DNA of 64,000 nucleotides from Corylus avellana (GCF_901000735.1 NC_081547.1:10150193-10214192); one strand, 5' to 3'; shown: positions 48,633 to 61,249, counted from the first letter of the stretch. Notes: a model not told the origin generated them from the sequence alone. Numbers and translations: made by a program.

Positions 48633-51600
48633 TCAAGGGCGAGCTCTCTTGTTGCTGCATGATGGGCACTTGTACTGCTTAATATGCTCAGCCCTAGCAG
48701 GAGTAATCTTCACACACTTGCCATGGAACCACTTCTCGCAGATGTCACAGCAAATCCAAAATTCGTCTGATGCGTAGTTCTCTCCACAGGCTCCACACAA
48801 GGTCTCTCCGTGCTCATCTTCGTCTTCCTCGTCCAAGACCTCATCTTCGTCCTTTGCCTGTGAAGCTTTCGAATATTTCCCCGGAGGTTCTGATGGCCGC
48901 TGCTTTGTTGCCCAACAAACCAAAAAAAAAAAAAAACACCTTATAAAGAGAAACAAGGATGGTAGATTCACCATAGCCAGTAGATAAACATAACCTTCGA
49001 AGCCAAAGTATGAACTTTTCCTAGATGCATAAATCTAGAAAGCACCAGTGAATGCAAACTCTAAGACACTGCTTGTTTACAACTATCAGGCAAATCTAAA
49101 TAATGATGCCAAGAAATGCAAGAATGTTAGTAATAGCTCCCCATGGGTGCAATTTTGGAACATGAACCATAACAACCCAATAATTCACCATGACTAAAAC
49201 ATAAACAGAGAGGTAGTTTGTTATATGCCAATGACACCTACATCAACATTCATCTTTTAATCATTGCTTTCTTTTTTTCTTTATTATTATTATTATTATT
49301 AAGAGGAGAGAGAGGGGGGGCCGCTTGTCCAACAATGCCAGTGTCACTTCCAAATCATGCTCTCTTGTAATGAATAAGAAATTTCACCGAAAAGAAAACA
49401 GAGTCCATCGGTTCATAAGACATGGTGAAACTCTTTCTCTGATCAACTACACTAAACTCTACCAGTTAGTCGGCAATTCCATTTTAAAAGTGCCACAATA
49501 CAACTTGTTTTTTTCACTATTAAATTATTAGACCAAAATGACTATAGTTGTTAGACAACAAATGGAAACAAAGTCACAATTTATTAGTAAAGGCCTCCCA
49601 GTGAATAGTACAGTTCTAGTGACCTTCCCTCAAAAGACCATACCAACATAATACCCACTGTCCACATATCCATTGTAATTTTCTTAAGCAAGTAATAGGA
49701 TTTATAGAGGAAGTCCTTTTACCGATTTGGAGTTCGACTTGGATTTGCTGCTACCATGATTTGATACAGATGACTTCTCCTTTACTTGTTTCTTGGCAGT
49801 ACCAGTCACAACTTCAAAAATTGTTGGAAGATCATTCATCATATTAAAGAGTCGCTTCCTGCACCACAAGTAAAAGGACAGTGGCATGGCATCTCATAGA
49901 AAATTAGTTGCACAATAACTTACAAATTACAAATATCAGAAGCATCACTAATTCAAATCTAGAATAAACATCCAGCATTGGCTTCATTTTCATGCTTCAA
50001 CCACTGTGGATACAGCTGGATCTATTCATTTCTACAAAACGGCAGCTGGACCCAGTTAAAGTAAAATACTTTGCTCCCAGCAGGGACCACATGATTAATA
50101 TATTACATATCACCATACAAGTGGTTTTTACTATTGGTAAATGAAAGTTGCTTATTGGGCATCAAGCAATGACAATTTAGACTAAGTGAAGAGGTATTAG
50201 TTGAGAAGTACTGAGCATGTGCTTTTCCATAACGCAACACACAAGGCATTGCAACTCTTCTATAAAGCACCTGCAACTAAGAGGAAAAGTTCAACCTTAT
50301 TGACCAGATATAAAAATCAAATGCAAGTGGTCAACATATGCTACATGACAGCACATTATTCAATCTAATTAGAGGGATCAAATCTGGTTTTACAACTACT
50401 GAAAGCATAATCAATATTGTTTTTGGTAAGTAATAGAAATATCATTAAAAGCCCTAGTACACAAAAAGTAAACAAGAGAAATGCCTATCTAGAAGGAGAA
50501 AACCAAATAAGAAAAATCATTAAAACTAATCACCAAAGGAGCTACAAACACAATTGTCCAAGTATAAAGAGAATAAAAAAAATGACTTAAGCTCCTCCAA
50601 TGTCTTCTTGCAATCCTCGAAGTGCCGATTATTTATTTTTCTCCAAAGGCACCACAAACGGCAAGAGGGCACCATCTCCCACACGACAACACTTGGAGTT
50701 CTACCACCAGTCCACCAAATAGCAAACAAATCAACCAACAAACTAGGCATAACCCAGGACATCATCCCAAAGCGATTGGAAAAGGCATTCCATAAGACAC
50801 AAGCAACCTCACAATAAGTAAGAAGATGATCCACGGACTCCCCATTTCTCTTGTACATGCAACCCCTATCAACCACAATGACATGCCGCTTCCGAAGGTT
50901 GTCCATGGTAAGGATCTTCCCTAAGGCCGTCGACCGAGCCAAAAAATCCTCTAAAATGAACATTGGTCTGCCAAATACTCTTCCAAAGAAAATGAATGTC
51001 ATCATTCTAGACAAGGACACTATAAAAGGAGCTAACATCGAACACCCCTTTGTTTGAAGGGGCCCGCCAAAGCTTATCGTCACCTTCCCTTCTCACTCTA
51101 AAGGAGTACAACAAAACGAAGAACCAAGCCAAGACATCCACCTCTCAATCGTGAGCCGTTCTAATAAAGCTTATGTTCCACTGAATGGAACCATTAGAAA
51201 GCTTCAAATGAACTGCGACACAAGGGGTGTTGCAATAATGACATCAATCTATCCAATATCATGACTATGATTCCCATGTTAAGCCAAAAATTAAAGCCCT
51301 ATTTTGTAAAATTTTGCAAACCAACTGAAAAACAATTTTTAGACAATAGTTATCCAATTAAGTTTTCAGTAGTGGCCCCCCACCACTAACACTCTTTTCA
51401 AAACAAAACACAAAACACTTTTTAGAAAACATAATACACAACACTTTAGAAAATTTCTTCTCCAGATGAGAATATTTAGAAAGCACGTGCTCGATTTCTA
51501 AAAAGAAGTGAAAATATTTGCCGCCCTTTGTGAGGGTTGATCTCCAACCACCTCACCATTGTAAAGGGAAACGGGGGCTTAGCTCTACAATCTTGTCACC

Positions 51601-54600
51601 CTTTGCAGTGGTGAAGATCCACCCCTGCAGAGTAGAGAGGGTGGAACTCCACCCCCTACACAGGTAGACACTGGAGTGGGGTGATTGGGGGTCGAGACCC
51701 ACCCCTTCTCCCTTAGGAAAGGGGAAAAAGAGAAACCTACCCCAAGCGCCTTTGAGAGAAGCATGGAAGGGGTGGTTCTCCACCCCATGACCCCTCTCTA
51801 TGGGTGGATCTCCATTCCAACATAAAGGGAAGAGGGGGGGGAGTGGGAGGGGCAGACCCATCTCCCTCTGTGCCCCTCGCAGAAGGAGACACTAGACAGA
51901 AGAGACCCACCTCCCCCCTTTGGTGAAGGGGTGGCAGTCACCATCCCTCGTCTAAAGGCCAGCCTCTAGTAGGCTCAAAGTTTCTTTTTTCTTTCCTTTT
52001 CTTTTTTCATTGTTTTCTATGCTTTGAAAAATTATTTTCAGAATTAAACCAAACCCTATTTTTAGATATGGCTCCCAAAGACAATACTTTTTAATTTCCA
52101 CTTTTTTGAAAATACTTTTCAAGACACAAAACCAAAACAATTTTTGAAACTTTTCTAAAAGGGCCCTAAGGTGCCTAGATGTTCGACTTTCTCTGCTTTA
52201 ATCACTGAGTCAGCCAATTAGGCTAACTTGCCTAAAGTTTACAATAATGTTAGTAGTAGGGAAGGACCTATTACAACATCACAACACTCAAACAAAGCAA
52301 AATACATATAAATGACAATATCTATAATCAAAACTAGAAAGAGTATAGCCAAATCTATCAAGTTTACTGACAAAATTGCAGTATCAGACAAGAATTCAGG
52401 AGGGGCAGAGGATTATGACTCTCCATTATCCTCATTAATGTTTTAACACTGATATTGTTTGCTAAGTCAACAAACTGAAGAGGGAATTTGGACAATCGAG
52501 TAAAAGTTACCTATCAGCCTTATCAAATCCAAATCTGGCACCAAAATAGAAGGCAACAGAAAGCAGCCACGCATCGCTGTGGACAGCAACCAAAGATAAC
52601 CAATCCTTTTCTTGCATGCCATCTCTCGCAAAGTTAATTCCCAGTGCAGGCTCTGGGAGCTCGGGAGGCACTTCTTCGGCAGGTAAATTGACTTCCCATT
52701 GCTCACTAGGAAAGCCATACAAGCATAGATTCTCCTTCTCTGTAGGTAAAAAATAACACATAAAGTACTAGCTGAAACAAATTTAATAAAATAGCTATGA
52801 ATTGGAAATAACAAGCAAAAAGAAAAAATGAAAATTAAATGGGGATAGAAAGCGCAAGAGCAAAAACCATTCTTCGCATTAAATAAGGAATACATGTTGT
52901 CAAACAAAAACTGTCAATAAAATTGGAAACACCAAGTTATATTACAAATAAGAAAAGATGTTCACACAAAATTATGAGTTCTGTGACACTAAACTAACAA
53001 GCGCACAAGTTGATCTTATGGAAAATGAAATTGTACAAGTGACCATATCATACATCACTGAAAAGGTATTCCATAAATGCCAAAACCACAAACCAAATTT
53101 ATAAAACAACAATGAACTTCTATTAACTTATATGAGGCCCTTTTTTAAGCTTGACCTCAGAGTACCCCTTCTTTATACATTAACCAGACATGATTGAGCA
53201 AGTGGTACTAAAAACCTCTCTATTCCAATAACCATTTGAACCTCTGAAGCTTCAATCACAATCCACCTAATACTCTCGGACACATTTTTACAAAAGATAA
53301 TATCAGACTCACACAACCAAAAGAGCATACATGCAGTGACTATGATATACCACTATGGTACGCAGTTCAACACGCAAATCAAGTCAAAATAGTCAAAAGG
53401 AAAAAGGAAGTATCAAGTATACAGTAACCACCATATTATCTATTTTGACAAACTACGCATGGTATAAGCCAATTTTCTGAACACTCACACGTAATGATTT
53501 TTCCAAAAAAAACTGTATCTCAAATATGTGAAAAATATATCTACAATACCAGCAATGTATTTCACAAAATTGCTGTTGTTAGCACCACCATTTGAATATA
53601 TATGGTAAACAAGTACTACATGGGTGGATGTGACTTTTATGTTCCACACATGTACAAGGCCAAAAAAAAAAACTATTCTCCAGATGCCCATGTATTGTAA
53701 CCATTGACAAGCAACGACACATAAACTCTTAGTCACAACAGAAAAGGGCCCATGCGAACAGGAGAAGGGGAGAGAGAGAGAGAGAGAAACAGAGAGGCAG
53801 AGAGAATTGATATGTCAGCATAGCAATTCCAATTCTTTCTAAATATTAACTAAAGTTATAATCCTGAGTGACAAAATTACAGTATTTGGACAACTTCAGG
53901 GCCTCTATTTAAGAGAAGCATTGGCTTCACCTTGAAGATGATTTTTACATGCTACAAAGGATACAAGCGCGTACAGCTCCAAATAGGTATAAGAAGTCTA
54001 GCAAAATTTAAAACAAGCAGAATAGCAAACCTGGATCACACTGCTGATAGAATTCTTCAACATCTGCAACAACAAAATGAAAACACATAAAAATTCAATA
54101 CTTCCAAAACCCATATTTCAAACAACAGAAGATCCTATGGTTTTCCAAAAGTAAGAAAAAGTATAAATGGCAATTCCCTGTCTTGTTTGTAGAACTTGGT
54201 GAAGAAAAAGAGATAGAAATAATTAACTGAGAATTTCATCATTTATGACCCCCTCCTAAAAAGTACATTAGAAATAACTGTAAGGCATGGCTTATGTCAT
54301 TTTGTAAAGTTTCAAATTCAGAATTTCATTATTTTCTTCCACAGTTTCTTAGAAAACAAAATATATCCCAACTGATTGGAGACATGCATACGTACAATAT
54401 ATAATCATGCATTTTCATGAAATGTTTGGTTGCCTAGAAAATGTAGGACAATGAAAGAAACTCGATGTTTCTTCTACCAATTTTTCCATTTCTCGAGTCC
54501 CGCAAATACAAAACCTGTCCATGGTTTGAGTAAACCTCATTTTTCACATAAATTTATAAAACTACAATAAACAAAACCCAAAATTTAGTAACACATGTTA

Positions 54601-55234
54601 TTGAATCGTCAAAACATATAAACATTTTTTTCGTATGCCAAAACAACAACTGAAGAAACAAAGTGGGGGAAAGACCACGTCAAACATTTTCTTTCGTCTC
54701 TTGTTTTGCAATTCTCTTTTCTTTTCTGGAAACTAAACAAAAACGAAAGCTTGTTTTAAAAAAGCATAGTTAATATATTTATTTTTTCTTCGTCTCCTCA
54801 AATTCTCGGAAACAAACAGAGAACTATAAATTGCCAAAAACCAAAGCATAGCAGAGAAAAAAGAAAAAAACAACAACAAAAAAAAAAAATCGAACAAAGA
54901 AAAACTCTTTCCTATTTCGCACTTCACAGAACGGAACCAAACTCATATACCACTACACAAAACAGTAGAAAGCAAAAAAAAAAGAAAAAAAAGTGCATGT
55001 TCCTAGCACAAGAAACGCACTCAAAACGACACAACACACTAGAATTTGAAAATCTCCTCCGTTTTCTTTTCTCGGGAACCAAACACAAAAGCAAGACATT
55101 TTCGAACAGAGAGAGAGAGAGAGAGAGAGAGAGCTACCAGTAGTGAGGGCTTTGATCATGCCAGCTCGGCGGCCCTTGAAATCCCTAAAGACCTCCTCCA
55201 CTGTGCGCGGGTTGTACTGTGTTCCTCCATCCAT
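48633..55234 (-). CDS. Alfin-like PHD-finger protein, five exons
   Basis: Alfin-like (AL) proteins are plant nuclear proteins whose C-terminal PHD finger reads histone H3 methylated at lysine 4; this role is family knowledge. Exons on the minus strand: 55138-55234, 54031-54063, 52511-52739, 49723-49858 and 48633-48899. Phases agree and give 253 residues, the usual AL length. The start reads [19 protein letters not shown], the conserved AL N-terminus. The Alfin domain continues through [13 protein letters not shown] and [20 protein letters not shown]. An acidic run precedes the PHD finger at residues about 199-246, with C-x2-[17 protein letters not shown] and KCPSC zinc ligands. All eight ligands are present. 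Which AL paralogue it is cannot be settled by eye. The last intron acceptor could also be 3 bases further upstream, adding one Gln. Confidence 0.95.
48900..49722 (-). other. Alfin-like gene intron 4
   Basis: Donor TCG|GTAAAA and acceptor GCAG on the minus strand. It contains ATT and GAGA/G-runs at about 49285-49320. No other content recognised. Confidence 0.75.
50418..51240 (-). mobile_element. LINE fragment in Alfin-like intron 3, same strand as the gene
   Basis: On the minus strand a 185-codon frame (50526-51083) carries the zf-RVT motif [20 protein letters not shown] followed by a W-rich C-terminus. Upstream is DWEVDVLAW-like sequence matching the copy near 8220. The 3' tail reads TGTGTACTAGGGCTTTTAAT, GATATTTCTATTACTTACC and a short A-run. 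It is a 5'-truncated relative of the MDN1 intron LINEs and is better preserved over the C-terminal part. Confidence 0.85.
51292..52172. mobile_element. Possible TIR element with GC-rich core in Alfin-like intron 3
   Basis: The left part CCCTATTTTGTAAAATTTTG and the reverse complement of the right part (GGGCCCTTTTAGAAAAGTTT) are loosely inverted, and both flanks are AT-rich with AAAACACTTTT-like strings. The centre (51530-51960) is GC-rich with many CCACCCC and GGGTGG words. The layout recalls the 40978 and 60112 elements but the arms differ. Weak call. Confidence 0.35.
52740..55137 (-). other. Alfin-like gene introns 1 and 2 around the 33-bp exon
   Basis: Intron 2 (52740-54030) and intron 1 (54064-55137) flank the tiny exon 2. 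A GA microsatellite lies at 53768-53789, and another at 55109-55134 touches the donor of exon 1. No gene or element seen. Confidence 0.75.
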
Positions 55235-55500
55235 TGCTCTCTCTCTCTCTCTCAAAGTGCGTCAGTGCTTGAGACAAAATTTTGAACACCAAGTCAAAAT
55301 AATTAACAAACAATCAAATAATGAGAGAGCTCCACAAGGTTTATATGCGGGAGGACAGGGAGGGAATTTCGAGGATTTGTAGGGGGTGGTTTTGGGCCGG
55401 ACTTGAATCTGGGTGGATTGGACGGGTTAACCGTATTTGAGAGAGTGGGGACAAGTCCGAGACACCCCAAAAACACACAGGCCCAGATGGGCTCACGCTA
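55235..55500 (-). promoter_or_regulatory. Alfin-like leader and core promoter
   Basis: On the minus strand GCATATAAA at 55348-55340 is a plausible TATA box about 106 bases upstream of the ATG. The leader holds a GA-rich run (55235-55255). GGCCC words near 55392 and 55481 resemble site II type elements common in plant housekeeping promoters. The start site is inferred. Confidence 0.5.
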
Positions 55501-55786
55501 GCCAGTTAGGATTTTTTTTTTTTTTTTTTTTTTTCAAAGAAAGATGGTGTGCGGTGAAGTTGGTAGTAGAACGTTGCACTTGGTGACGTGGGAAGATATG
55601 GAGACGACACGTCACGGCTGTTTATCTTCGTTCCCACCCTGTTGTCATGATTTGTGGCTTTTTGGATTTGGGTTGCAGGTTGCAAAAGTGTCCGGTCCCA
55701 GAGAATTTCTTTGTGCTAAAAATGGGTTTCTTTGGCTCCAAAAAGATGGAATATGATAATTATAATATATTCAATATTAATTTTAA

Positions 55787-56140
55787 GGGGAAACTTCACT
55801 TACCCCCTTATTCTTTCGCGCTTTTTGCAGACACTCCCTATTGTTCAAAACCTCTCACTTTGGTGTATCAAACTTTCGTTTCCTTTCAAATACCATCCCC
55901 CCCGTTAGCTTTTGACCTTTCTACCCCTAAATTTTTTTTAAAAAAAAAATTATTTTTTAATAAAAAATAAGGGCACAATTGTAATTTTCCACAATTTCCG
56001 TTAGGATTTAACAGAAAATCCTAACGAAAGGGGCAAAGTGAAAGGAAACGAAAGTTGAATACATCAAAGTGAGAGGTTTTGAATAATGGGGGGTGTCTGC
56101 AAAAAGCGCGAAAGTATAGGGGAGTAAGTAAAGTTCCCCC
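55787..56140. mobile_element. Mutator-type MITE with 9-bp target-site duplication
   Basis: The left arm starts GGGGAAACTTCACTTACCCC and includes CGCGCTTTTTGCAGACACTC. The right arm is its inverted match over about 105 bp. Direct repeats TAATTTTAA flank it at 55778-55786 and 56141-56149; 9 bp is typical for Mutator elements. The centre is AT-rich and non-coding. Confidence 0.9.
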
Positions 56141-56929
56141 TAATTTTAAATACTTTATCTCTGGTCTCACTTTCATACCGATGTGAAAGATAGGTCCTAA
56201 AGTTTTTGCATATTTCAAGGTTATTTGGTGATACGGGGGTAGAATAGAAGATGAGTATGTAAAAGTACTCCATGCTCAATTACTCAATTAGTCAATTAGA
56301 TATCACACAGTTGAAATGAACTACAAGTACAAGTCATACTTAAAATATAATAATAACTTATTAATTGACACTAATTAAACCGGACAATGATGCTTTCCAT
56401 TTCACTTGAATTAGAGGGGAGCAATTTTCATGATCATGATTTAATATTATTACATTTAACTGTATAAATAATGCCGCATCATTTAAATTTTTTGCATGAC
56501 GGACCAACATATTTATTACATTGTATCATTTACACTGTTAAATACAACATTAAAATCATGACCATAGAATGGCTCATCCAATAAAACCAGAGTAATATTT
56601 TCGAAGTCTATGGCTAGTTATCTTATGTATGCATAAGTAGTCGTTTACTAAAAAGAAAAAACAACAACAACAGCAACAACAACAAAACCATTATATCAAC
56701 AATCACAAACCAAAGGAAAAACAACAAAACCATTACATCAACAACACAAAGCAAGTATATGTTTTCATTTTTGTCTGATGAACAGCAAGTCACAATAAAA
56801 AAAGCCATCTACTAGGCTTGGTTATCTTATACTTGCTCATAAGGATCTATATATTTGACTAGAAAAACTTCTAAAAATAATCATAATAATAATGAAGGCT
56901 TAGTGTTATGAACAGCATGTTGGCTAGTT
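56141..56929. other. Intergenic AT-rich stretch
   Basis: Contains ACA/ACAACA repeats (56657-56735) and a repeated ACAAAACCATTA-TCAACAA segment. No gene or element recognised. Confidence 0.5.
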
Positions 56930-57115
56930 ATCTTATGAAGGCTTAGTGTTAATGAAGGCTTTCCATATTTTGTTCTGAGCATCAAGCTTAATTGGGACGA
57001 TATTGTCTCCGTCTGAGAATCGCATATATGGTATTGTTTTGCATCGACATAAATAGGTTCGGTGTTTGTAAGATCAGGAGGCAGGGGTAGCCAAGTAGGG
57101 GCTACCCCTTTCAGT
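56930..57115 (-). pseudogene. NF-YA (CCAAT-binding factor subunit A) gene fragment, frameshifted
   Basis: On the minus strand the frame gives LPLPPDLTNTEPIYVDAKQYH, matching the start of the NF-YA conserved core. The continuation AILRRRQYR occurs after a frame change (about 57022-56996), and KLDAQNK after another (about 56989-56969). The order is that of the NF-YA subunit-interaction and DNA-binding region. Two frameshifts in under 100 bases and no further exons nearby show a dead fragment, perhaps carried by a retroposition or gene-capture event. Confidence 0.8.
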
Positions 57116-59469
57116 TGAGAATGATTAATCTGTATATATTTTAACCATAAATATCTCACATAATAGTAATAGAGCAAATACATCCTCATGCAATGTATTT
57201 ATCCACATTAGTCACTTTTTATAAAACACCTGCTTTTTAAAATAGCTTAAATCATTTTCTATAAAAATTCAAATATCAATTTTAATTTATTTTCTAATCA
57301 AACATTTGATTCAACTATGGACTACCAAACTTTATATGAAACCCTATCTCCAAACGTTCGATTATGGACCACCGAACATTCGATGACTAGAATCGTTAGT
57401 ATAGTAGTACACTAAACGGTTGAAGATAGTACACTGAATGTTCGATGAACCTGAAAAAAAAAATAAAAATAAAATAAAATAAAATAAAATATGTGACTTA
57501 TTAGCCACCTTATTCAGCTTTATCCACCCACCCACTTCTATATAAACCTTCCTCTCACGACCCTTCAGACCACACTATGCTTCTATGCACTTCTCCCACC
57601 CCAAATCTAGAGGGAGAATGTGATTGTAGAGAGACAAAGAAGTGTTTTGGGGTTCAACCATCTTCATTAAGGTAAAACCTTAAGTCATACTCGTTTTTCA
57701 TATTGCTTAGTTCATATGATTTACCATGATTTTTACAAGTGTTGAATTTGACAAAATTGCATTTATAATATATCCATTTTAAAACTAACATGATTTTGCG
57801 AAAATGAAGAGCTTACTCTTGTTTTTCAAGTTTTGTCAGGTTGATGTAATTTAACATGTTTTATTTGATTTTAGAAGCTTTGGCTTAAGTATGATATGTG
57901 TTAAGAAAGAGTTTTAAAGTTTTGCATGCATTATGGTACCCACTAAATGTTTGACCCTTGCTGACCGAATGTTCGACTATCATATACCAAACGTTCAATA
58001 TCGAGATCGAAAGTTCGGGAGTGCCCAAAAATGAGTAATTAGGGTTTTAATGGCGGTTTAGCGTTGCATGCATAAAGTTGGTTCATGAAGTTGTGTATGA
58101 TGTTGGACCATGTTTCGCAGTAATAGGTATCCGAGATGTCAGAATTTGAGGATGAGCGGATAAGGTAAGTAAATATTTACAACTACTTTAAATAAAAACG
58201 CCAAATATGTTAGTTGACTGAACATACGCATTTTTTAAGTCTATTATTTTTATGAAGATGAATAAATGTTTAACTAAATAAATAATACTTGTAGTGTATG
58301 ACATAGTACATTAGTACTTGCGGTATAATTGTAGAAATCCCATATCATGTATTTCCGTTTTTCGCTTATTTTACTTTGTTATGTTTAATGGGTGAAACCA
58401 TGAGCCAATTACTAGTCAATTGGTATGAGAATATTGCTAGTAGCTCTATGAATTAATTGGCCCAATTGAATAATCTCAAGGCATTTGTTGCATTTCCACT
58501 TAAAGACTAAGCACAGATGCTGAAGAAGGTGCTACTTAGCCTACTTTGCCAAAAAGATAGCAGACAATCTAAACTTCAAAGAACCACGAATCTATTCAGT
58601 CTTATGTTCTAGAATCTCGAAAAAAAATGACCAAACTAGCATCTATTATTTGTAAATTTGTTATGCACTTGGGATCCATCATATCACATGAAATGATTAC
58701 TTTATTGCGTGTCAACCATACACTTTAATGTTTCCAGCCAAAAAGAAAATAATCAAATATAGGATAATGCCAAATTTTTAAACTGGCGTAACAGATCGTA
58801 AGTAGCAGACAAGTGAAAGAAAATTGCATTTTTTTAATTAAAACCCCTTGTCACATCAATTTGAAAATTTTTCTGAGTTCTTGTTTGGTTCCCTACCATT
58901 TTTCACTTACAGTAGCTTGTGGTCCATAAACAATAACCAATGGAAGGGAATGCGAGCCTGAAACAAGAAACATAAAATATATAGAAATCCCTGTTTCCCC
59001 TCACAACTATCTAAACGTAATTAGCATCAACTCACAATTGATTGGCTATAATCAAGTAATGAGGGAGGAAAGACAAAATCTTGAGTACCCATTGGTGAGA
59101 CCAATTTGAAGAAACTTCCAACAGGCTTCCCCTCAGTTTCAATATATCCTCAAAAAGCACAAGAGGTCCTATCAGGAGAAATAGCATAACAATTGTGAAT
59201 TTTTTTCGATGTTTAAATTCTAATGATAACTGGTGAAATACTGCACAACCCGCAAGATCCTTCAACATATTTAGTCCAACTATATCTCTTTTCTTTCCTT
59301 CTTTCTTTTTATCAAAGGATAACTCATATATACACAAAAACATATACGTGTTAAAGTATCAAAACATCCATAGAAACACTTGTCACTTACATGGCACAAA
59401 GATAATAAAAATTCAAAAAAAGAAAAGAAAAAGGAATTGATATAAGTTGCACTTGGTGAAAATCTAGAA
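57116..59469. other. Intergenic region with a promoter-like block and GTTCGAT-type repeats
   Basis: Variants of AACGTTCGAT, AACATTCGATG and GAATGTTCGA occur several times at 57352-57450 and 57964-58016. Between them CTATATAAACCTTCC at about 57539 looks like a TATA box followed by a leader-like stretch. The block could be an LTR remnant or a broken gene promoter; neither termini nor coding sequence were found. 58200-59470 shows nothing recognisable. Confidence 0.35.
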
Positions 59470-59550
59470 CCACTAACCTCTAGCCGCTTTTAAAAGCGGT
59501 TAGTAACAGAAAGCGGTTAGTAGATTTTTAAAAACTGCTAACCGCTTATT
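59470..59550. repeat. Inverted AGCGGTTAG repeats
   Basis: AGCCGCTTTTAAAAGCGGTTAG is palindromic and is followed by AAGCGGTTAGTAGATTTT and CTGCTAACCGCTT. Related words recur at 61126-61232 (GGCGGTTAGTAAATTTTA), perhaps as the two subterminal regions of one hAT-like element. The interior has no transposase. Confidence 0.4.
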
Positions 59551-60111
59551 TAAAATATATATACTTTTATTATATATATAAATAATATGTGATGCGTAAC
59601 AAGAAGCATTGTAGTGTATGTAGTGGTAAGTGTTCCCTCTTGTCACTTGGGTTAATATAATATAAACCTTAAGGTGAAACGACGTCGTTTGCTGTTTCTT
59701 CTCCCATTTCCGTATTTGGCGAAAACACCCTCGTCGCCGGAAATCCACCATAAATCCCGGCGAAAATGATTGAAAACTCCCAGATTCGAAGATTCCTACT
59801 TGTTCACAGCAAGATTATCTAAAGAAAACACTAAAAACTCTCTCTCTCTCCCAATCCGTCTCTGTGTGCTTTCTCTTTCTCACCTCGTTTTTTGGTGTGC
59901 TTTTTGAGTTTTTGTGCTTAACCTCATCTCCCTCTGTCTCACTATTCTTGTATATTTACCTCACACTCTTAACCTCATCTCTCTCCCCTCTGTGACCATT
60001 TTGATGCCATCTTGGCCATCATATGATAACTGAAGCCTATGCTTTGGCAGTTTGGCTTTGGCCCTTGGGTAAGCTTATGCACCGGAGGAGGTTAGGATGC
60101 TTTGTTAAAAA
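59551..60111. other. Unrecognised promoter-like stretch
   Basis: Includes the palindrome AAACGACGTCGTTT at about 59677-59690 and CT-rich leader-like sequence at 59838-59995. No convincing coding frame follows. Confidence 0.35.
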
Positions 60112-60854
60112 GGGTATTTGTATAATAAGTCGTTGAATGAACCCTCCAAAATTTTTAAATTCTTAAGTTTTTTTTTTTTTGAAAATTTACTCACTGCGTT
60201 AATGAAAATGACAATAAAATTTCTACCGTCAAAAATTTTTAATAGGCGTTAGTCAAATTCAAAACACACCGTTTAACCTCATTAAAATATTAATTTAATT
60301 TTAAAATAAATCTATAAATTAAAAATAAAATAAAATTGAAGGGGTGGCCACAAGCCACCCCAGGGGTGGTTTGACCACCTCTGGGGTCGCTCTTGCGACC
60401 GCCCCCAGGGGGTTTAGGCCACCCCTAAGCTCTAGGGGTGGCCCGCAAAACCTCCCAAGGGGTGGCTCGAGCCACCCCATGGGGGGGTTTAGGGTGACTC
60501 ACGGCCACCCCTAACCACTCATGGGGTGGCTGTGAGCCACCCCTAGGGCTTAGGGGAGGCCTATGAGCCACCCCAAACCCACTGGGGGTGGCCTCAAACC
60601 ACCTCAGGGGTGGGCAAACCACAAACCACCCCTCAATTTTTTTATTTTTAGATTTATTTTAAAATTAAATTAATCAAAAAATTAATATTTTAATGAAGTG
60701 AAACAATGCGTTTTGAATTTGACTAATGGTTGTTTGACGGCATGAATTTTATTGTCATTTCCATTGCTCCAGGAAGTAAATTTTTTAGATAAAAAAACTT
60801 AAGAATTTAAAAATTTTGAAGAGTTGACTCAGGGACTTATTATGCAAATATTCC
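60112..60854. mobile_element. TIR element with GC-rich core (copy 2)
   Basis: The left arm has AATGACAATAAAATTTCTAC and TCATTAAAATATTAATTTAA. The right arm gives the inverse, with ATTTTATTGTCATTTCCATT and TTAATATTTTAATGA. The core (about 60340-60630) is a dense array of GGGGTGGC and GCCACCCC words. Layout and arm words match the 40978-41726 element. Flanking TTAAAAA-like bases are a possible short target duplication. Confidence 0.8.
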
Positions 60855-61249
60855 TATTAAAAACATGTTTGTCCCACATCAAGAAAAGCTAAGAAGATTC
60901 CTCCTTCAAATATCTATAAATTGAAGGCCCCTTTGTTTGTAGGAAAGGCGTGGGCCAACTAATGAGAATCATAAATATGCCCTTGATTCTCAGCTAATTG
61001 ACTTAGCTAAGCCAAGTGGTTGGAATAAAAAACAAAAAATTGAGTTGAGCGAGCCAATGGCTTGATAACGCTCTCGGCTCAAATTTTTTAAGCTAGCTTC
61101 TTAAGTTCAAGTTTTTTTTAAAAAGCTGGTTAACTGCTAACCGGTTTAATTAACTGCTAATTGGGCGGTTAACCGCCTAACTATTAGCGTAGGCGGTTAG
61201 TAAATTTTATTAACTGCCTTGAAAAAACGCTATGCCGACTCCAAAAGCT
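60855..61249. other. Intergenic stretch with GGCGGTTA repeats
   Basis: GGTTAACTGCTAACCGG, GGGCGGTTAACCGCC and AGGCGGTTAGTAAATT cluster at 61126-61232. No gene seen. Confidence 0.45.

Noticed and set aside
51553..51861. Minus-strand frames in Alfin-like intron 3
   Set aside because: GC-rich CCACCCC repeat block inside an intron; no homology seen.
55046..55382. Plus-strand frames opposite Alfin-like exon 1
   Set aside because: Antisense to the conserved first exon and GA repeats; no splice or family support.
59032..59343. 103-codon minus-strand frame
   Set aside because: I could not recognise it, it has no neighbours or splice context, and it sits in AT-rich decayed sequence. Left as unannotated.
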